This document shows, in pieces, positions 55,236 through 64,000 of a DNA stretch of 64,000 nucleotides. Below the pieces are notes generated by a model, which did no database searches, was not told the origin of the DNA, and worked only from the letters and a program-made list of their open reading frames with translations. Every line of letters starts with the position of its first letter. Position 1 is the stretch's first letter. The position numbers and the translations under genes are program-made. Source of the stretch: Stereocaulon alpinum (taxonomy: Eukaryota > Ascomycota > Lecanoromycetes > Lecanorales > Stereocaulaceae); assembly GCA_018257865.1 (NCBI GenBank), contig JAEUBA010000083.1:83011-147010 (forward strand), given 5' to 3'.

Positions 55236-55514
55236 AGATATACTAACACCACCATTCACTTCTAGTCTAATCCTCGATCTCTTCTGCGCTACCGTCGCTA
55301 TCAAAGCACCAAATGCGGACTGGACAGGAATCGGAATAGCGGGCCAGAAATGGAGAGTCCTCGATGTTCAGAATTCAAAAGTCACGTGGGGGAAAGCGGG
55401 TGCGGGCAGAAAGTCGGACCCTCCAGGGACTATGTCCCATAGGGCTATACATACTACTAAGTCGTCTCATCTTAATTTTCTAGACGAGGTAGTCTCTAAA
55501 CAAGATATCTAAAA

Positions 55515-55850
55515 TAGTGTGAAGGTGTGGGATTAAGGGCGTCGGTCAAGAGAACACAATCGTAGAATCGCAAGTGCAAGGATGCTGCATGTAAGACGGA
55601 GGAAGAAGTTAATAAGACGGAGGTAGAATTGAAGACTGCTGACCGTAATGACTGCTTGTTGCTAGAATAATTATATGTAGAAAAGAATGATGCCGGGCCT
55701 GAGATACAGTAAATATTCGTTGCTATATAAAGGTCCCTGGAGCCAAGCCCTTGCTGACTGATCGCTGACTAACTGACGTCCACCAACCAATTACCGCCTG
55801 ATACTGAGAAGCCTGCAGTTGCACTGTCTACACCACCACAGTAGTCCTTT
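55515..55850 (+). repeat. LTR-type dispersed repeat, copy 2
   Basis: Homologous, in opposite orientation, to 8650-9020. Starts at TAGTGTGAAGGTGTGGG and ends near a CCACCACAG block. No gag or pol flanks it, so it is probably a solo LTR or fragment. It ends upstream of the 106-aa gene and could supply promoter sequence. Confidence 0.65.
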
Positions 55851-56068
55851 TCGTAAACATTATTAACTAAAAGATACAAAGAAATATCTCCCTTCTTCTC
55901 TTCGATACTACTTCTATTCCTATTCCTCTCTTTATCTCCCTCCCTTCCTTCTTTTCTCTCCTCATCTAACACATCCTATAAACACGCTCCTGAATCCTCT
56001 CAGCCTCACTCCTTTTAGCCTCACATCGCACCAATCCCCCCAGACTCGCGCTCGCTCCTTCTTCGCAA
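55851..56068. promoter_or_regulatory. Pyrimidine-rich upstream region of 106-aa gene
   Basis: Plus-strand CT-rich tract (TTCTCTTCGATAC.., CCTCTCTTTATCTCCCTCCC) typical of fungal promoters near transcription starts. No TATA box at a convincing place. Confidence 0.35.
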
Positions 56069-56453
56069 ATGGTACGTATCGTCTTCTTATAAAACCCCAA
56101 ATTACCTAACCTGTGCCACTATCTCACAACCGCAGGCCCCGCGCGCTATCTTCACCCAAGCCCAACTCGTTTATCTGCGTGAGAACTTCCGCGATGATTC
56201 CGTAGTGTTCACTCCGGCACAATTCGATTTCCTGAATCGTACGTATGCGCCGCTTCAGCGCGTTAGGGTTCCGGCTGTGCATACGGTGGTGATATGGGTG
56301 CTTCTTTGGGTGCTTATAGCTGTTATGGTGCCTGGGCTTGTGGAGGTTTGTGTGGGGAGGGGGGTGGTATGGCAGGTTAAGCGGGCGTGGGAGGTGGGGT
56401 GGGTCATAGGCCTTTGGTGGGGAGGAGGGTTTTTAGGGGGTGGGGGTTTGTGA
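56069..56453 (+). CDS. Small membrane protein, 106 aa, start codon on its own exon
   Basis: Exon 1 is only the ATG (56069-56071). A 64-nt intron (GTACGT donor, CCTAAC branch, CGCAG acceptor) leads to exon 2, 56136-56453. The product starts MAPRAIFTQAQLVYLRENF, has FTPAQFDFLNRTYAPLQR, then a hydrophobic helix (HTVVIWVLLWVLIAVMVPGL) and a second Gly/Trp-rich hydrophobic end. An exon holding just the initiator codon is known in fungi but uncommon. The good splice signals and frame support it, although coding could also begin further upstream. Family unknown. Confidence 0.5.
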
Positions 56454-57039
56454 GGTTTGTTGGGGTGGAGGTATAGCTGTGGAGAGTGGAGTTGCGTGAG
56501 TTTGTGTTTACTGAGTGTTGTGTAAGTGGTGAGTTGTCAGGAGGCTAGCTTTCTTGCGATAGGTCTTGTTACTTGTATCGTTCTTTTTTATATCACTTTC
56601 GCGTATCAGTCTGAGCCGCTCCTCTTTCTCCTCTCCTGCTTGAATACTTGAATCCCACTCTAGCCTTGCTCCACCCTATATACTGAACCTACTACCTAAT
56701 ATACGATTCGCTACTCTTTCTACTTCAGTCGCTAACCTGGATAGTTAAACCCGAAGGAGTCAGCATTTCGTTCTCCCTTTAACATTTCCCTAAGCAATCG
56801 AGAAAGGCCAGGACGTGTACGATCACGGCTTTTAGCAACAAGGAAATTCAGAAGTAAAGCAAGGGTACAATACAAGAAATGTAGTTACTGGAGAAACACA
56901 TTTCGGAAACCCCGCAATGCTAATGACTGACATCCTATGAAACGGCGAAATCCAAAAACCACGATCAAATAGCGACGTATCAAGGAAGAAGAAGACTCCA
57001 AACTAACTTGGAAATCACACACATGCGCCACGCAGGCCT
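56454..57039. other. No recognisable gene
   Basis: Spacer between two small membrane-protein genes. No ORF of note. Confidence 0.4.
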
Positions 57040-57653
57040 ATGCCCACTCATCCCTTCGCTAGCGCTGATGGTGCGATGGCAGAGACAGAGCGCGCAGAGA
57101 CAGGCGTAGCACTGGAAGAGGGCGTGTGTAAGTTCGTAGAGAAGGTTGGTGAGCGGTTGGGAGAGGAGGATACGGGGGAGGAGGGGGGGGCCGGTAGTAT
57201 CATTATTATTAGTGGTGGTGGCGAGGACCGTGTTGGGGTTATTGGCAACTTGGCAAGGGGGTAATTAGTGAGGGCAGGGTTGGTGGTACTACGCGTAGCA
57301 GTAAGCAGGCCATCCGAATCGCCAGGGCCGTTACCAAAGTCGACAAGGTTGGAGCGCAAGGATCTCGCCTCCGTTATATACAATACTACTGCTACTGCCG
57401 CCTCTTTTGTCCTCCCGTCCTGACCAGCTCCGGCATCGTCGCGAGCGCACTAGGCGGCTACGCCTGCGGACTCGTTAGGGGGATGATGAGCCTTTGGCAC
57501 GCGGGCTATGCGGGGATTTTCTTCTCTCTTATTCGCTATTGTTGCCTCACTCTGTCCTTTGCCATCATCTTCACTGCCGTCTTCAAGATCCATATTCGAC
57601 CTCAAACCCACTTCGGACGAACATATCCTTCTAAAACCCTAACAAGCCATTAA
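57040..57653 (+). CDS. Small membrane protein, 190 aa
   Basis: Exon 1 57040-57260 and exon 2 57302-57653; the 41-nt intron (GTAATT donor, TACTAC branch-like site, TAGCAG acceptor) is at the short end for fungi but joins the frames exactly (191 codons with stop). Exon 1 is acidic (LEEGVCKFVEKVGERLGEED) with a Gly/Ile patch. Exon 2 begins KQAIRIARAVTKVDKVGAQG and ends with hydrophobic helices (SGIVASALGGYACGLV, GIFFSLIRYCCLTLSFAIIF). Family unknown. Same strand and style as the two genes before it. Confidence 0.45.
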
Positions 57654-58058
57654 GCACACCGGCCAGCAAATCCTGAATACCCGCTGCGAGAGTTAACGCC
57701 GGTAGCGTATGTGGTGGAAGGTAGAGCTGGCTGTTATCCTTTCCCTCTGTACTACCACTGGCTTGGTGCGAGATGGGAGTAGCAGGAACAAGGGCGGCAG
57801 CGAATGTTGTATGCTCTGCGTCTGCTTTGGGTGTCAGTATATGTGGTTGTTTGCATTGACGGCAGGTGCGGCATTGTTTGAGAAGAGGGTTGCTTGCTGC
57901 TGCTGAAAAAAAACTTCCACGAAAAGCTCACAACACCATATATTGTACTTAACACGCGGTTTAACACTCAATAAGCCATCTTCTACCCCCTGGACTACAA
58001 CTTAGCTTTTAGAACGCGTCTAACACGTCTGGAGCTGATTGTAGACAAGAGGTAAACA
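57654..58058. other. Weak 65-codon hydrophobic ORF
   Basis: The ORF 57709-57906 (Cys-rich, with WLFALTAGAALF) resembles a membrane peptide but has little else in support. Otherwise the leader region of the LINE. Confidence 0.3.
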
Positions 58059-60113
58059 ATGGCCTCAAGCTTGCCCTCCGTGGGCAAGGAGCCCCCTAAC
58101 ATCATCGAGCACGCGCCCTGTATCATTGATGAAGCTACAGCTATTCAGAAAGCATACGAAGGCAAACAAAACCCTACGGCACCTTGGGGCCGTATTGTGG
58201 CTCCGTTCGTCACGTCGGCCCTCGAGCTGGCGAAGAAAGTCAGGACGGAGACGAGCCCACACGACATCCACCACGCGATGAAGAGTTTCAACGCGAAGCT
58301 GAATGAAGTAGCGAACGATCTGAAGCTACTGAAAGCAACACAGACCGAAGGAAGGACCTCCTCCGCCACGACTCTCCCTTATATCCCCCTACGCAGCCAG
58401 CATCGAGTCCGACGCTGAGCAGCATCCACACCTCCATCAGCAGCACCGCTACGCCAGCTAAAACGCGCGAAGTCATCGTGAAGATCGAGGAGAAGGGCAA
58501 GCAGCAAGAGCTGCGCGCCCAGACCCCCGACCAGATCAGAAGACGCGTCAACTTGCACCTACAGGCCTTTCAGGGGCCAGCAGGAGGCAAGCATGTCGCA
58601 GCAGCGATCCAGCTCAAGAGTGGCGATGTTGCCCTCACCACAAAGAACGCCCAGGACGCGGAGATCCTTAGGAGGAACCCGGGATAGGAGAAGACACCTT
58701 TTGGGTGCACTGCTCACGTACAGGTGCCTACCTTTGGAATCGTTGTCCACGGGATTACGGTGTCTACGATCAAGATCGACGACCTTGAATCGACAGCGTC
58801 TTAGCTCAAGGCTGAGAACGCATCGATCCAAGACGCGGAGATTAGCTACATTGGGTGGCTCACCAGGGAATCGCGAAAGAAACACGCCTCATCGGCGGTG
58901 ATCGAATTCGCCCTTCCCCAACACGCCAACGATGCAATCTACGCTGGTATTGTTTGGCACAGCAAGGTGCACGCGACCACCCGGTACGACCGAGCTTGCC
59001 GCCTCAAACAATGCTTCGGATGCCATAAATATGGACACATCGGTCTTCAGTGCAGCGCCGAACAGGTATGCGAGTACTGCAGGGAACCCCACGAGACGAA
59101 GAGTTGCCCACACCGACACAGGAAGGATTTCCAACCCAAATGCGCAGGGTGCCAAGGCGCCCATACGGCTTGGTCGAAGGCTTGGCCCTTCCCGCAAGAA
59201 GGAGGAAGCCAGACTGGGGCAGGCAAAAGCAACGTCCGCCCCGTACTGGCCGGTGCCAGCTGTAGCAGGCACCGGACCAAAGACCGCGTCGGATTCGGTC
59301 CCGAGCACAGTCCCTATGGATTGTGACGAGCCGGCACCGACACCACCAGCGGCCTCACAGGAGGCCACCAACAGTGCAGGAACGCCACCTGCGCAACCCC
59401 AGACGACCTCACCAGTGGAGGTCAACAACAGTGTAGCAATGCCAACTGCACCATCGAACCCGCACCAGGGAGCACCCTTGTTTACATTCGGCAAAGAGGC
59501 CAGTGCCCCATTCACCCCCAAAGAGGGCTGGAAAGTGATCAAAAACAGGGGTCGGAAGACAAATACCCCGGTTGCGACGCTAACCAAAGCCAAAGCAAAG
59601 GCAAATGCTCTCCCCCCGCCTGGAACAAGCCAAGCGAAGGGGGTGAGCAAAGAGCCAAACAGCTACTGCCCGACGATCCCGGAGATCAAGGCCAGGGAAG
59701 CCAAACTCAGGGCATTTACGGTCGCAGTAGACCGCGAATACCAGGAGAAGGCAGCCCAGCAACTCCAGGGAAGTCAGGAGAGAGCGGCTCTAAAGGAGTG
59801 CAAGAGCAAAGCCAACGAGCAGTTGGCCCGGCCTACCACTCCCAAGAAGAACAAAGAGAATAAAGAGAAGCGTAAATTCGACCTGACACCGCAACATATG
59901 AAGCCCAAGAGGAGATCTCTAGAGGCTTCAAAGCAGGCAAAGGCCAAGTCAGTCACGTCCACCGAGTCAACAACATCAGACGTGACGGACGCGACGAACG
60001 CGACGAATACGTCCAGGTCTGCAGACGGGCCGGCCTCAGGCACCAGATCCCAATCTCAAACCCAGCAGGACGTCTTCGTTGACGCCACGGTCGAGCCAGA
60101 AGAGGAACTGTAA
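58059..60113 (+). pseudogene. Tad-like LINE ORF1 (Gag-like, zinc knuckles), decayed
   Basis: 58059-58418 opens MASSLPSVGKEPPN; a shift near 58340 leads to the frame of 58420-59190. That frame contains RRRVNLHLQAF, a TAG at 58685 where Trp is expected, a TAG at 58801, SSAVIEFALPQHANDAIYAG, and the knuckles CFGCHKYGHIGLQC, CEYCREPHETKSC and CAGCQGAHTAWSKA. A second shift near 59190 enters the frame that runs to TAA 60111, Ala/Pro/Thr-rich then Lys-rich (KAKAKANALPP, NKENKEKRKF). This is the nucleic-acid-binding ORF1 of a non-LTR element of the Tad/I kind. Inactive because of two stops and two shifts. Confidence 0.8.
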
Positions 60114-61378
60114 AGGAGGACACCCCATTAGAGACCTTTAACATCATACAGTACAATACACGAAGATCGAAAAATCAAGTCATGGCGACCTTCCTGAGGG
60201 ACCAGAGGCTGGCCCGATATCACCTGATCGCCATCCAAGAGCCCTGGCTCAACAAGTTCCAGGATACCACACACCACCCAACAAAGGATGTCTTCCACCT
60301 GGTATACCCTCCAATAGTCGAGGGAGTCCAGGCGGGAGTATGCCTCTTCATCAACAAAAGCCTCGACATGAAGGCATGGGATGCTAAAATACTCGCCCCA
60401 AACCATATCGTCTGGTCAATGGAATACGGCGAATCAGGCACGATCCACATCTACAACGTCTACCGGCCCCCAGCGGTCGGGGATGGCAATTGAGTGGCGG
60501 ATATCGAGCAGGCGATGGAAAAGGAAGATGCGGCCACAAGAGCAAAAGGCAGACACCCGGAACACCTTCTGTTAGGGGACTTCAACGTCCACCACGAGCA
60601 GTGGGGGAGAAGCCAGAGGGCGAACGGCAATAATAGGGTCACCGAAGCATTCCTCCAGCTGTTGGACAGAAGGCGTTTGCATCAGCTAACTAAGCGCGGG
60701 ACGACAAAGTTCCGCAGGGACGAATATGAGGCGACCCTAGACCTAACTTTCGGCACGAGCGATATTTCCTCGAGGATGATCAAATGCAGGGTCGCGAAGG
60801 AGCTGGACCACGATTCGGATCATCTTCCGGTGGAAACAATGCTCGACCTGAAAGCCCCAGCAGCGGCCCCGGAACCGAGGAAGATGTGGAAGAAGGCCAA
60901 TAAGGCTAAGCTGCAAGCAACAATCACTCCTGAGCTCCAGTGCCTAGAGGCGCGGTTCCAGGGAGGACTCACATCGAAATGCCGAGTAGCAGCCTATGCG
61001 GAAGGTCTAGCGACAGCGATCCAGGAGGGAATCGAGGCCGCAGTCCTATGGTCAAAGCAATCCCGTCACTCCAAACCAGGCTTCATCCCGGAATGCAAGG
61101 AGGCCATCAGCGAAGCCAATAGGCTTCGGCGAAGATGGCAGAGCACAAGGGACCCTGAGGACCGAGCAGCATATAACATGGCCCGGAACTACAAGGGCCA
61201 CCTCGTTGGGAAAAGCCTGACCAGGATCCACAGGGATAGGGTCAGCGAAACGGTGAACACTCCGAATGGCCTGTGGAAGCTGGCTAAGTGGAGCAAGAAT
61301 CGCGGTGTTCAAGGCCCCTCATACACGCCGCAGCTGGAAGATGCGGACGGGCGTAAGGCAACAAGCAGCAAAGGGAAG
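60114..61378 (+). pseudogene. LINE ORF2 endonuclease part, 3' truncated
   Basis: Follows ORF1 by 1-70 bp. Reads FNIIQYNTRR, HLIAIQEPWLN, then TGA at 60491-60493, LLLGDFNVHHEQWGR, LDLTFGTSD, LDHDSDHLPVET: the apurinic-like endonuclease, with IQE..GDFN..SDHLP all present. A linker with NRLRRRWQSTRDPEDRAAYN follows. At about 61375 the sequence runs into a 17-bp minisatellite before any reverse transcriptase appears. The TGA fits TGG loss. LINEs truncate at the 5' end on insertion, so a missing 3' half means later deletion or recombination. Confidence 0.85.
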
Positions 61379-61870
61379 TTAGGCTATCTAGGAAGTTAGG
61401 CTATATAGGAAGTTAGGCAATATAGGAAGTTATAGTATATAGGAAGGTAGACTATAGGCGATCTTAGAATTTCTTAATCAAGGAAGTTAGGCTATATCGG
61501 ATGTTTAGCCATATAGGGAGTTAGGCTATCTAGGAAGTTAGGCTATCTAGGAAGTTAGGCTATCTAGGAAGTTAGGCTATCTAGGAAGTTAGGCTATCTA
61601 GGAAGTTAGGCTATATAGGAATGAAGTGATATTATATAGGAACTTGGAATATATAGGAAGTTCGTCTATGTAGGAAGTTATAGTAATTAGTAAGTAGGCC
61701 TCAAGGCTATTTCATAATTTATCTATTTAGGAAGTTAGACTATTAAGGAAGCTAGACTATATAGGAAGTTAGACTACTTAGGTATTTATAGTAATTAGAA
61801 AGTAGGCCTCTAGGCTATTTTAGAACTTATCTATCTAGGAAGTTAGACTATTTAGGAAGTTATATTCATA
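61374..61870. repeat. 17-bp minisatellite (GAAGTTAGGCTATCTAG)
   Basis: At 61515-61620 six or more near-perfect units, with degenerate units on both sides to about 61870, interrupted by AT-rich segments (TTAGAATTTCTTAATC). It abuts the LINE fragment. Confidence 0.9.
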
Positions 61871-62159
61871 GTAATTCCTTCTTTATTAGTATATCAATTT
61901 ACTCCTCTATTAGCTTACCCTCTTCCTTAGCTTCTTAGTCTACTAGATAGCTAGAGTATACTGTTATGTCCACCTATAAAGTTCTAATACTGTAATCAAA
62001 CGGTTGTTATATCGTTATTCTAACAGTTAATTACTAGTTAGATGATAGTCTTTATCTGGTTGGTATTTGGTTGTGATAACGTTGGAATGTCTCTTACCAA
62101 AACCAACATCCGACGCCTAATCAAACCGGGTTGTAGATGGTTGGTAGACGGTTAGTAGA
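61871..62159. other. AT-rich spacer
   Basis: No ORF. Contains short GGTTG(T/G)AGA(T/C) repeats near 62120-62165. Confidence 0.4.
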
Positions 62160-62164
62160 CGGTT

Positions 62165-62465
62165 GATTAAATATCTAGGTATTACTAATATTGCTGGAAT
62201 TACTAGATATTACTAATATTACTGGATATTGCTAATATTGCTAGTGTTCCTAGATATTACAGGTGTTGCTAATATTGCTGGATATTGCAGGTGTTGTAGG
62301 TGCTACTGGATATTGCTGATGTTGCTGATGCTGCTGGATATTGCAGGTGTTGCAGGTACTGCTGGAGTTGCTGGTGCTGCTGATGTTGCTGGAGTTGCTG
62401 GAGTTGCTGGTGCTGCTAGTGTTGCTGGAGTTACTAGAGTTACTAGAGTTGCTGGTGCTATGGTT
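62165..62465. repeat. TGCTG/ATATT-type trinucleotide-like repeat
   Basis: Runs of (GTTGCTGG/GATATTGCTG) with period 9-12, changing from ATT-rich to GCTGG-rich. If read as protein this is VAGVAGAA-like, but it looks like a simple satellite. Confidence 0.8.
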
Positions 62466-62499
62466 GGGGATGTAGTTAGGGTTGCGCAACCGCTATCTA

Positions 62500-63817
62500 A
62501 TAGTTTTGAAATTATTAATGGTTCTTGCAGTTTTAGAACGGTTATGTTCTAGTATTAATAGCGTTTTAGAACTAGTATATTCTTAAATCGGTTTAAAACC
62601 CATATTAAACTTATATTATAACGAGATTAACTCTTAGTAAAGAGCCTATATAGTATCCTTAGAAATAATTGATAATACTAAGGTATAATACTAGTACTTT
62701 AGCTATGCATTATCCCTAGTTAATATATTCGCCTTTCTATTAGACTTTCTAGTATAGTATATAATCTTAAAGTTATAGTGTGCTAACTTCTTAGCCTATC
62801 TCGCTTAATAGTACATAAGCTTCTTTATCTATATAAAGTGCTCTAGGTTCTTATAGTTAGTAAAGATCTAGATTAGAATATCTATTGATTTAACTATCGC
62901 TAGTAGCTTCTTATCGTAGATCTCGTAGTTATACTCTACCGGTAGTAGATTCTTAGAATACTACTAGGTAAAGTACTCTATTATTGTTAGCTTATAATAA
63001 GACTTTACTATCTATATAGTCTAATAAGTCTATCTCTAGTATAGCTAGTCGAGACTATTTATAATATCTTAGTATAGAGGTACTAGTTACTAGATCCTTT
63101 ATTTCTTTAAAGGTCGACTAATATACTTTAGATTATAAAAAGGATAGTCCTTCTTTATAAGAGCTACTAAAGGCTTTACTATTTTAGAGAAATCCTTAAT
63201 AAAACGGCGGTAGAAGTTATAAAAACTGACGAATACTTATACCTCTTTTAGATAGGTAGAGGTTTCTTAGTTAGATATAACTTTAACCTTAGTGTTAGGG
63301 GCCGGCCTAGAGCGAGTCAATAGGGGTGTTATTAGACTAGGAGAATATATCTAAGGAAGGAAAGCTAGATACAAGGAGCGCGTGCATAATATATTAGGGA
63401 CGCGGCTCGGTGGGCGCTAAGGCCGAAGAGGACTAGCGCGAGATCCACGCCCAAACGCATGAACTAATAGGCAACGAAAGGCTGGCCTGTAACACTTAGT
63501 AGGGTCTACCTGTAAGGAATAGCTAGACTCCGGGCCAGAGCCCTACCCCTCTATCACCTAGAAGTGGCAAAAGTCAAGGATATCGGGTCCGATACCCCGG
63601 AAGGCCCTATTAGGGTCCTTATAGGGTATCTACCCCTTACACTACCTTTAGTCTACTAGTAGATACTATTAAGCCTAAACTTTATTTCCTATATATAGAA
63701 CTTATACTTATCTATATTTACTTAAAGGCCTACCTTACGAAGCTATAGAAGGACCTTCTTGATATATTCTTCGTACTTCTTCTTAATCTTACCATAGATA
63801 AGGATATCGTCTAAGTG
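62500..63817 (-). pseudogene. AT-rich, RIP-eroded Ty3/gypsy pol
   Basis: Plus-strand TA-rich sequence. The minus strand reads, through many stops, LDDILIYGKIKKKYEEYIKK (RT YLDD region, near 63800), then below an interruption FITSTAVLLRISLK-like and at about 62870-62690 TNYKNLEHFI, KIIYYTRKSNRKANILTRDN, the RNase H end (DH.NLEYF, ..GK.N.KADALSR). Nearly all C:G pairs were turned to T:A, the typical end state of RIP. The 349-bp GC-richer block 63293-63641 interrupts it. Confidence 0.8.
63293..63641. mobile_element. LTR-like 349-bp insertion
   Basis: GC-richer block inside AT-eroded pol, from TGTTAGGGG to CCCCTTACA (TG..CA with short inverted ends). No ORF. No clear 4-6 bp target duplication, which may have been lost to mutation. 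Probably a solo LTR. Confidence 0.55.
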
Positions 63818-64000
63818 TTACGATCCTAATCCAGAGGCCCTGCTACTAGCATGGAGGTGGCGTATTGGCATAGAGATAGCTTGGCATACTGGTCAACACG
63901 GTTCCCGGATAGGGACTAGCGGCGAGCTAGCCCTAGGGGTATTTAGGCTTGCGAGCTCACCAGCTCTTTCCTTTCTTCTTCGTCCTATTTTCTAGATACC
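63816..64000. mobile_element. Start of a second LTR-like insertion, cut by window end
   Basis: Begins TGTTACGATCCTAATCC exactly where the RT catalytic motif is broken, and is GC-richer than the flank. The right end lies outside the window. Confidence 0.5.

Noticed and set aside
58889..59650. 253-codon minus-strand ORF
   Set aside because: Long because the LINE ORF1 opposite is GC-rich and Ala/Pro-rich. No domain, and the opposite strand has zinc knuckles.
62250..62489. Asn/Ser repeat protein on the minus strand
   Set aside because: Translation of a simple satellite; all frames are open because of the repeat.
63293..63641. Target-site duplication around the LTR-like block
   Set aside because: Flanks CTTAG and CTACC do not match well enough to be called a duplication.

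Overview
The window looks like an accessory, transposon-rich region of a filamentous ascomycete (Pezizomycotina). Three things point there. Introns are 41-66 nt long with GT donors, fungal-type branch sites (for example GCTGAC) and AG acceptors. The gene families are fungal: NB-ARC/TPR NLR, SesB-like esterase, RID-like DNA methyltransferase, CSC1/DUF221, chromodomain Ty3/gypsy, Tad-like LINE. Coding relics carry many CAR-to-TAR and TGG-to-TGA/TAG stops, the footprint expected from repeat-induced point mutation (RIP). No rRNA, complete tRNA or CRISPR was seen.

Layout. 0-13.4 kb: small uncertain ORFs, a decayed basic-protein gene whose 3' end is triplicated, two opposed Ty1/copia remnants, an LTR-type repeat next to an intact gag-only retroelement ORF, and a decayed gene resembling the N-terminus of FluG/DUF3435-type proteins. 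13.8-18.9 kb is the most notable locus: a minus-strand NLR (short N-terminal motif, NB-ARC, TPR array) and a plus-strand SesB-like alpha/beta hydrolase stand head to head with 164 bp between start codons. By splicing and conceptual translation, both carry an equivalent 29-residue G/N/F-rich motif, at the N-terminus of the NLR and the C-terminus of the esterase. This is the architecture of fungal amyloid-signalling NLR/effector pairs. Premature stops separate the motif from the esterase, and the TPRs from the NB-ARC.

19-34 kb is a graveyard of single-copy-type genes and repeats: a gypsy chromodomain tail, a RID-like methyltransferase, a CSC1-like channel, tRNA-like direct repeats, an LRR/F-box-like fragment, a C2H2 finger protein, a SNF2-like helicase and a TA-flanked MITE. 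34-39 kb holds two related basic C-terminal tails and a protein built from a repeated unit of about 70 residues. 39.5-47.2 kb is a nested Ty3/gypsy region, including a methyltransferase fused in frame to a retropepsin and a pol with RT joined directly to the integrase C-terminus.

47.2-57.7 kb is the best-preserved gene-bearing stretch: a 259-aa ORF, a 531-aa disordered ORF and three spliced small genes encoding predicted membrane or coiled-coil proteins, none recognised. 58-61.4 kb is a LINE with ORF1 and the endonuclease part of ORF2; it breaks off into a 17-bp minisatellite. The right end is an AT-rich, heavily mutated Ty3/gypsy pol interrupted by LTR-like insertions.

No operons are expected. 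The only genes for which the sequence itself suggests joint action are the NLR and the SesB-like esterase, through their shared motif and common promoter. All family assignments come from reading translations and remembered family features; no search was run.
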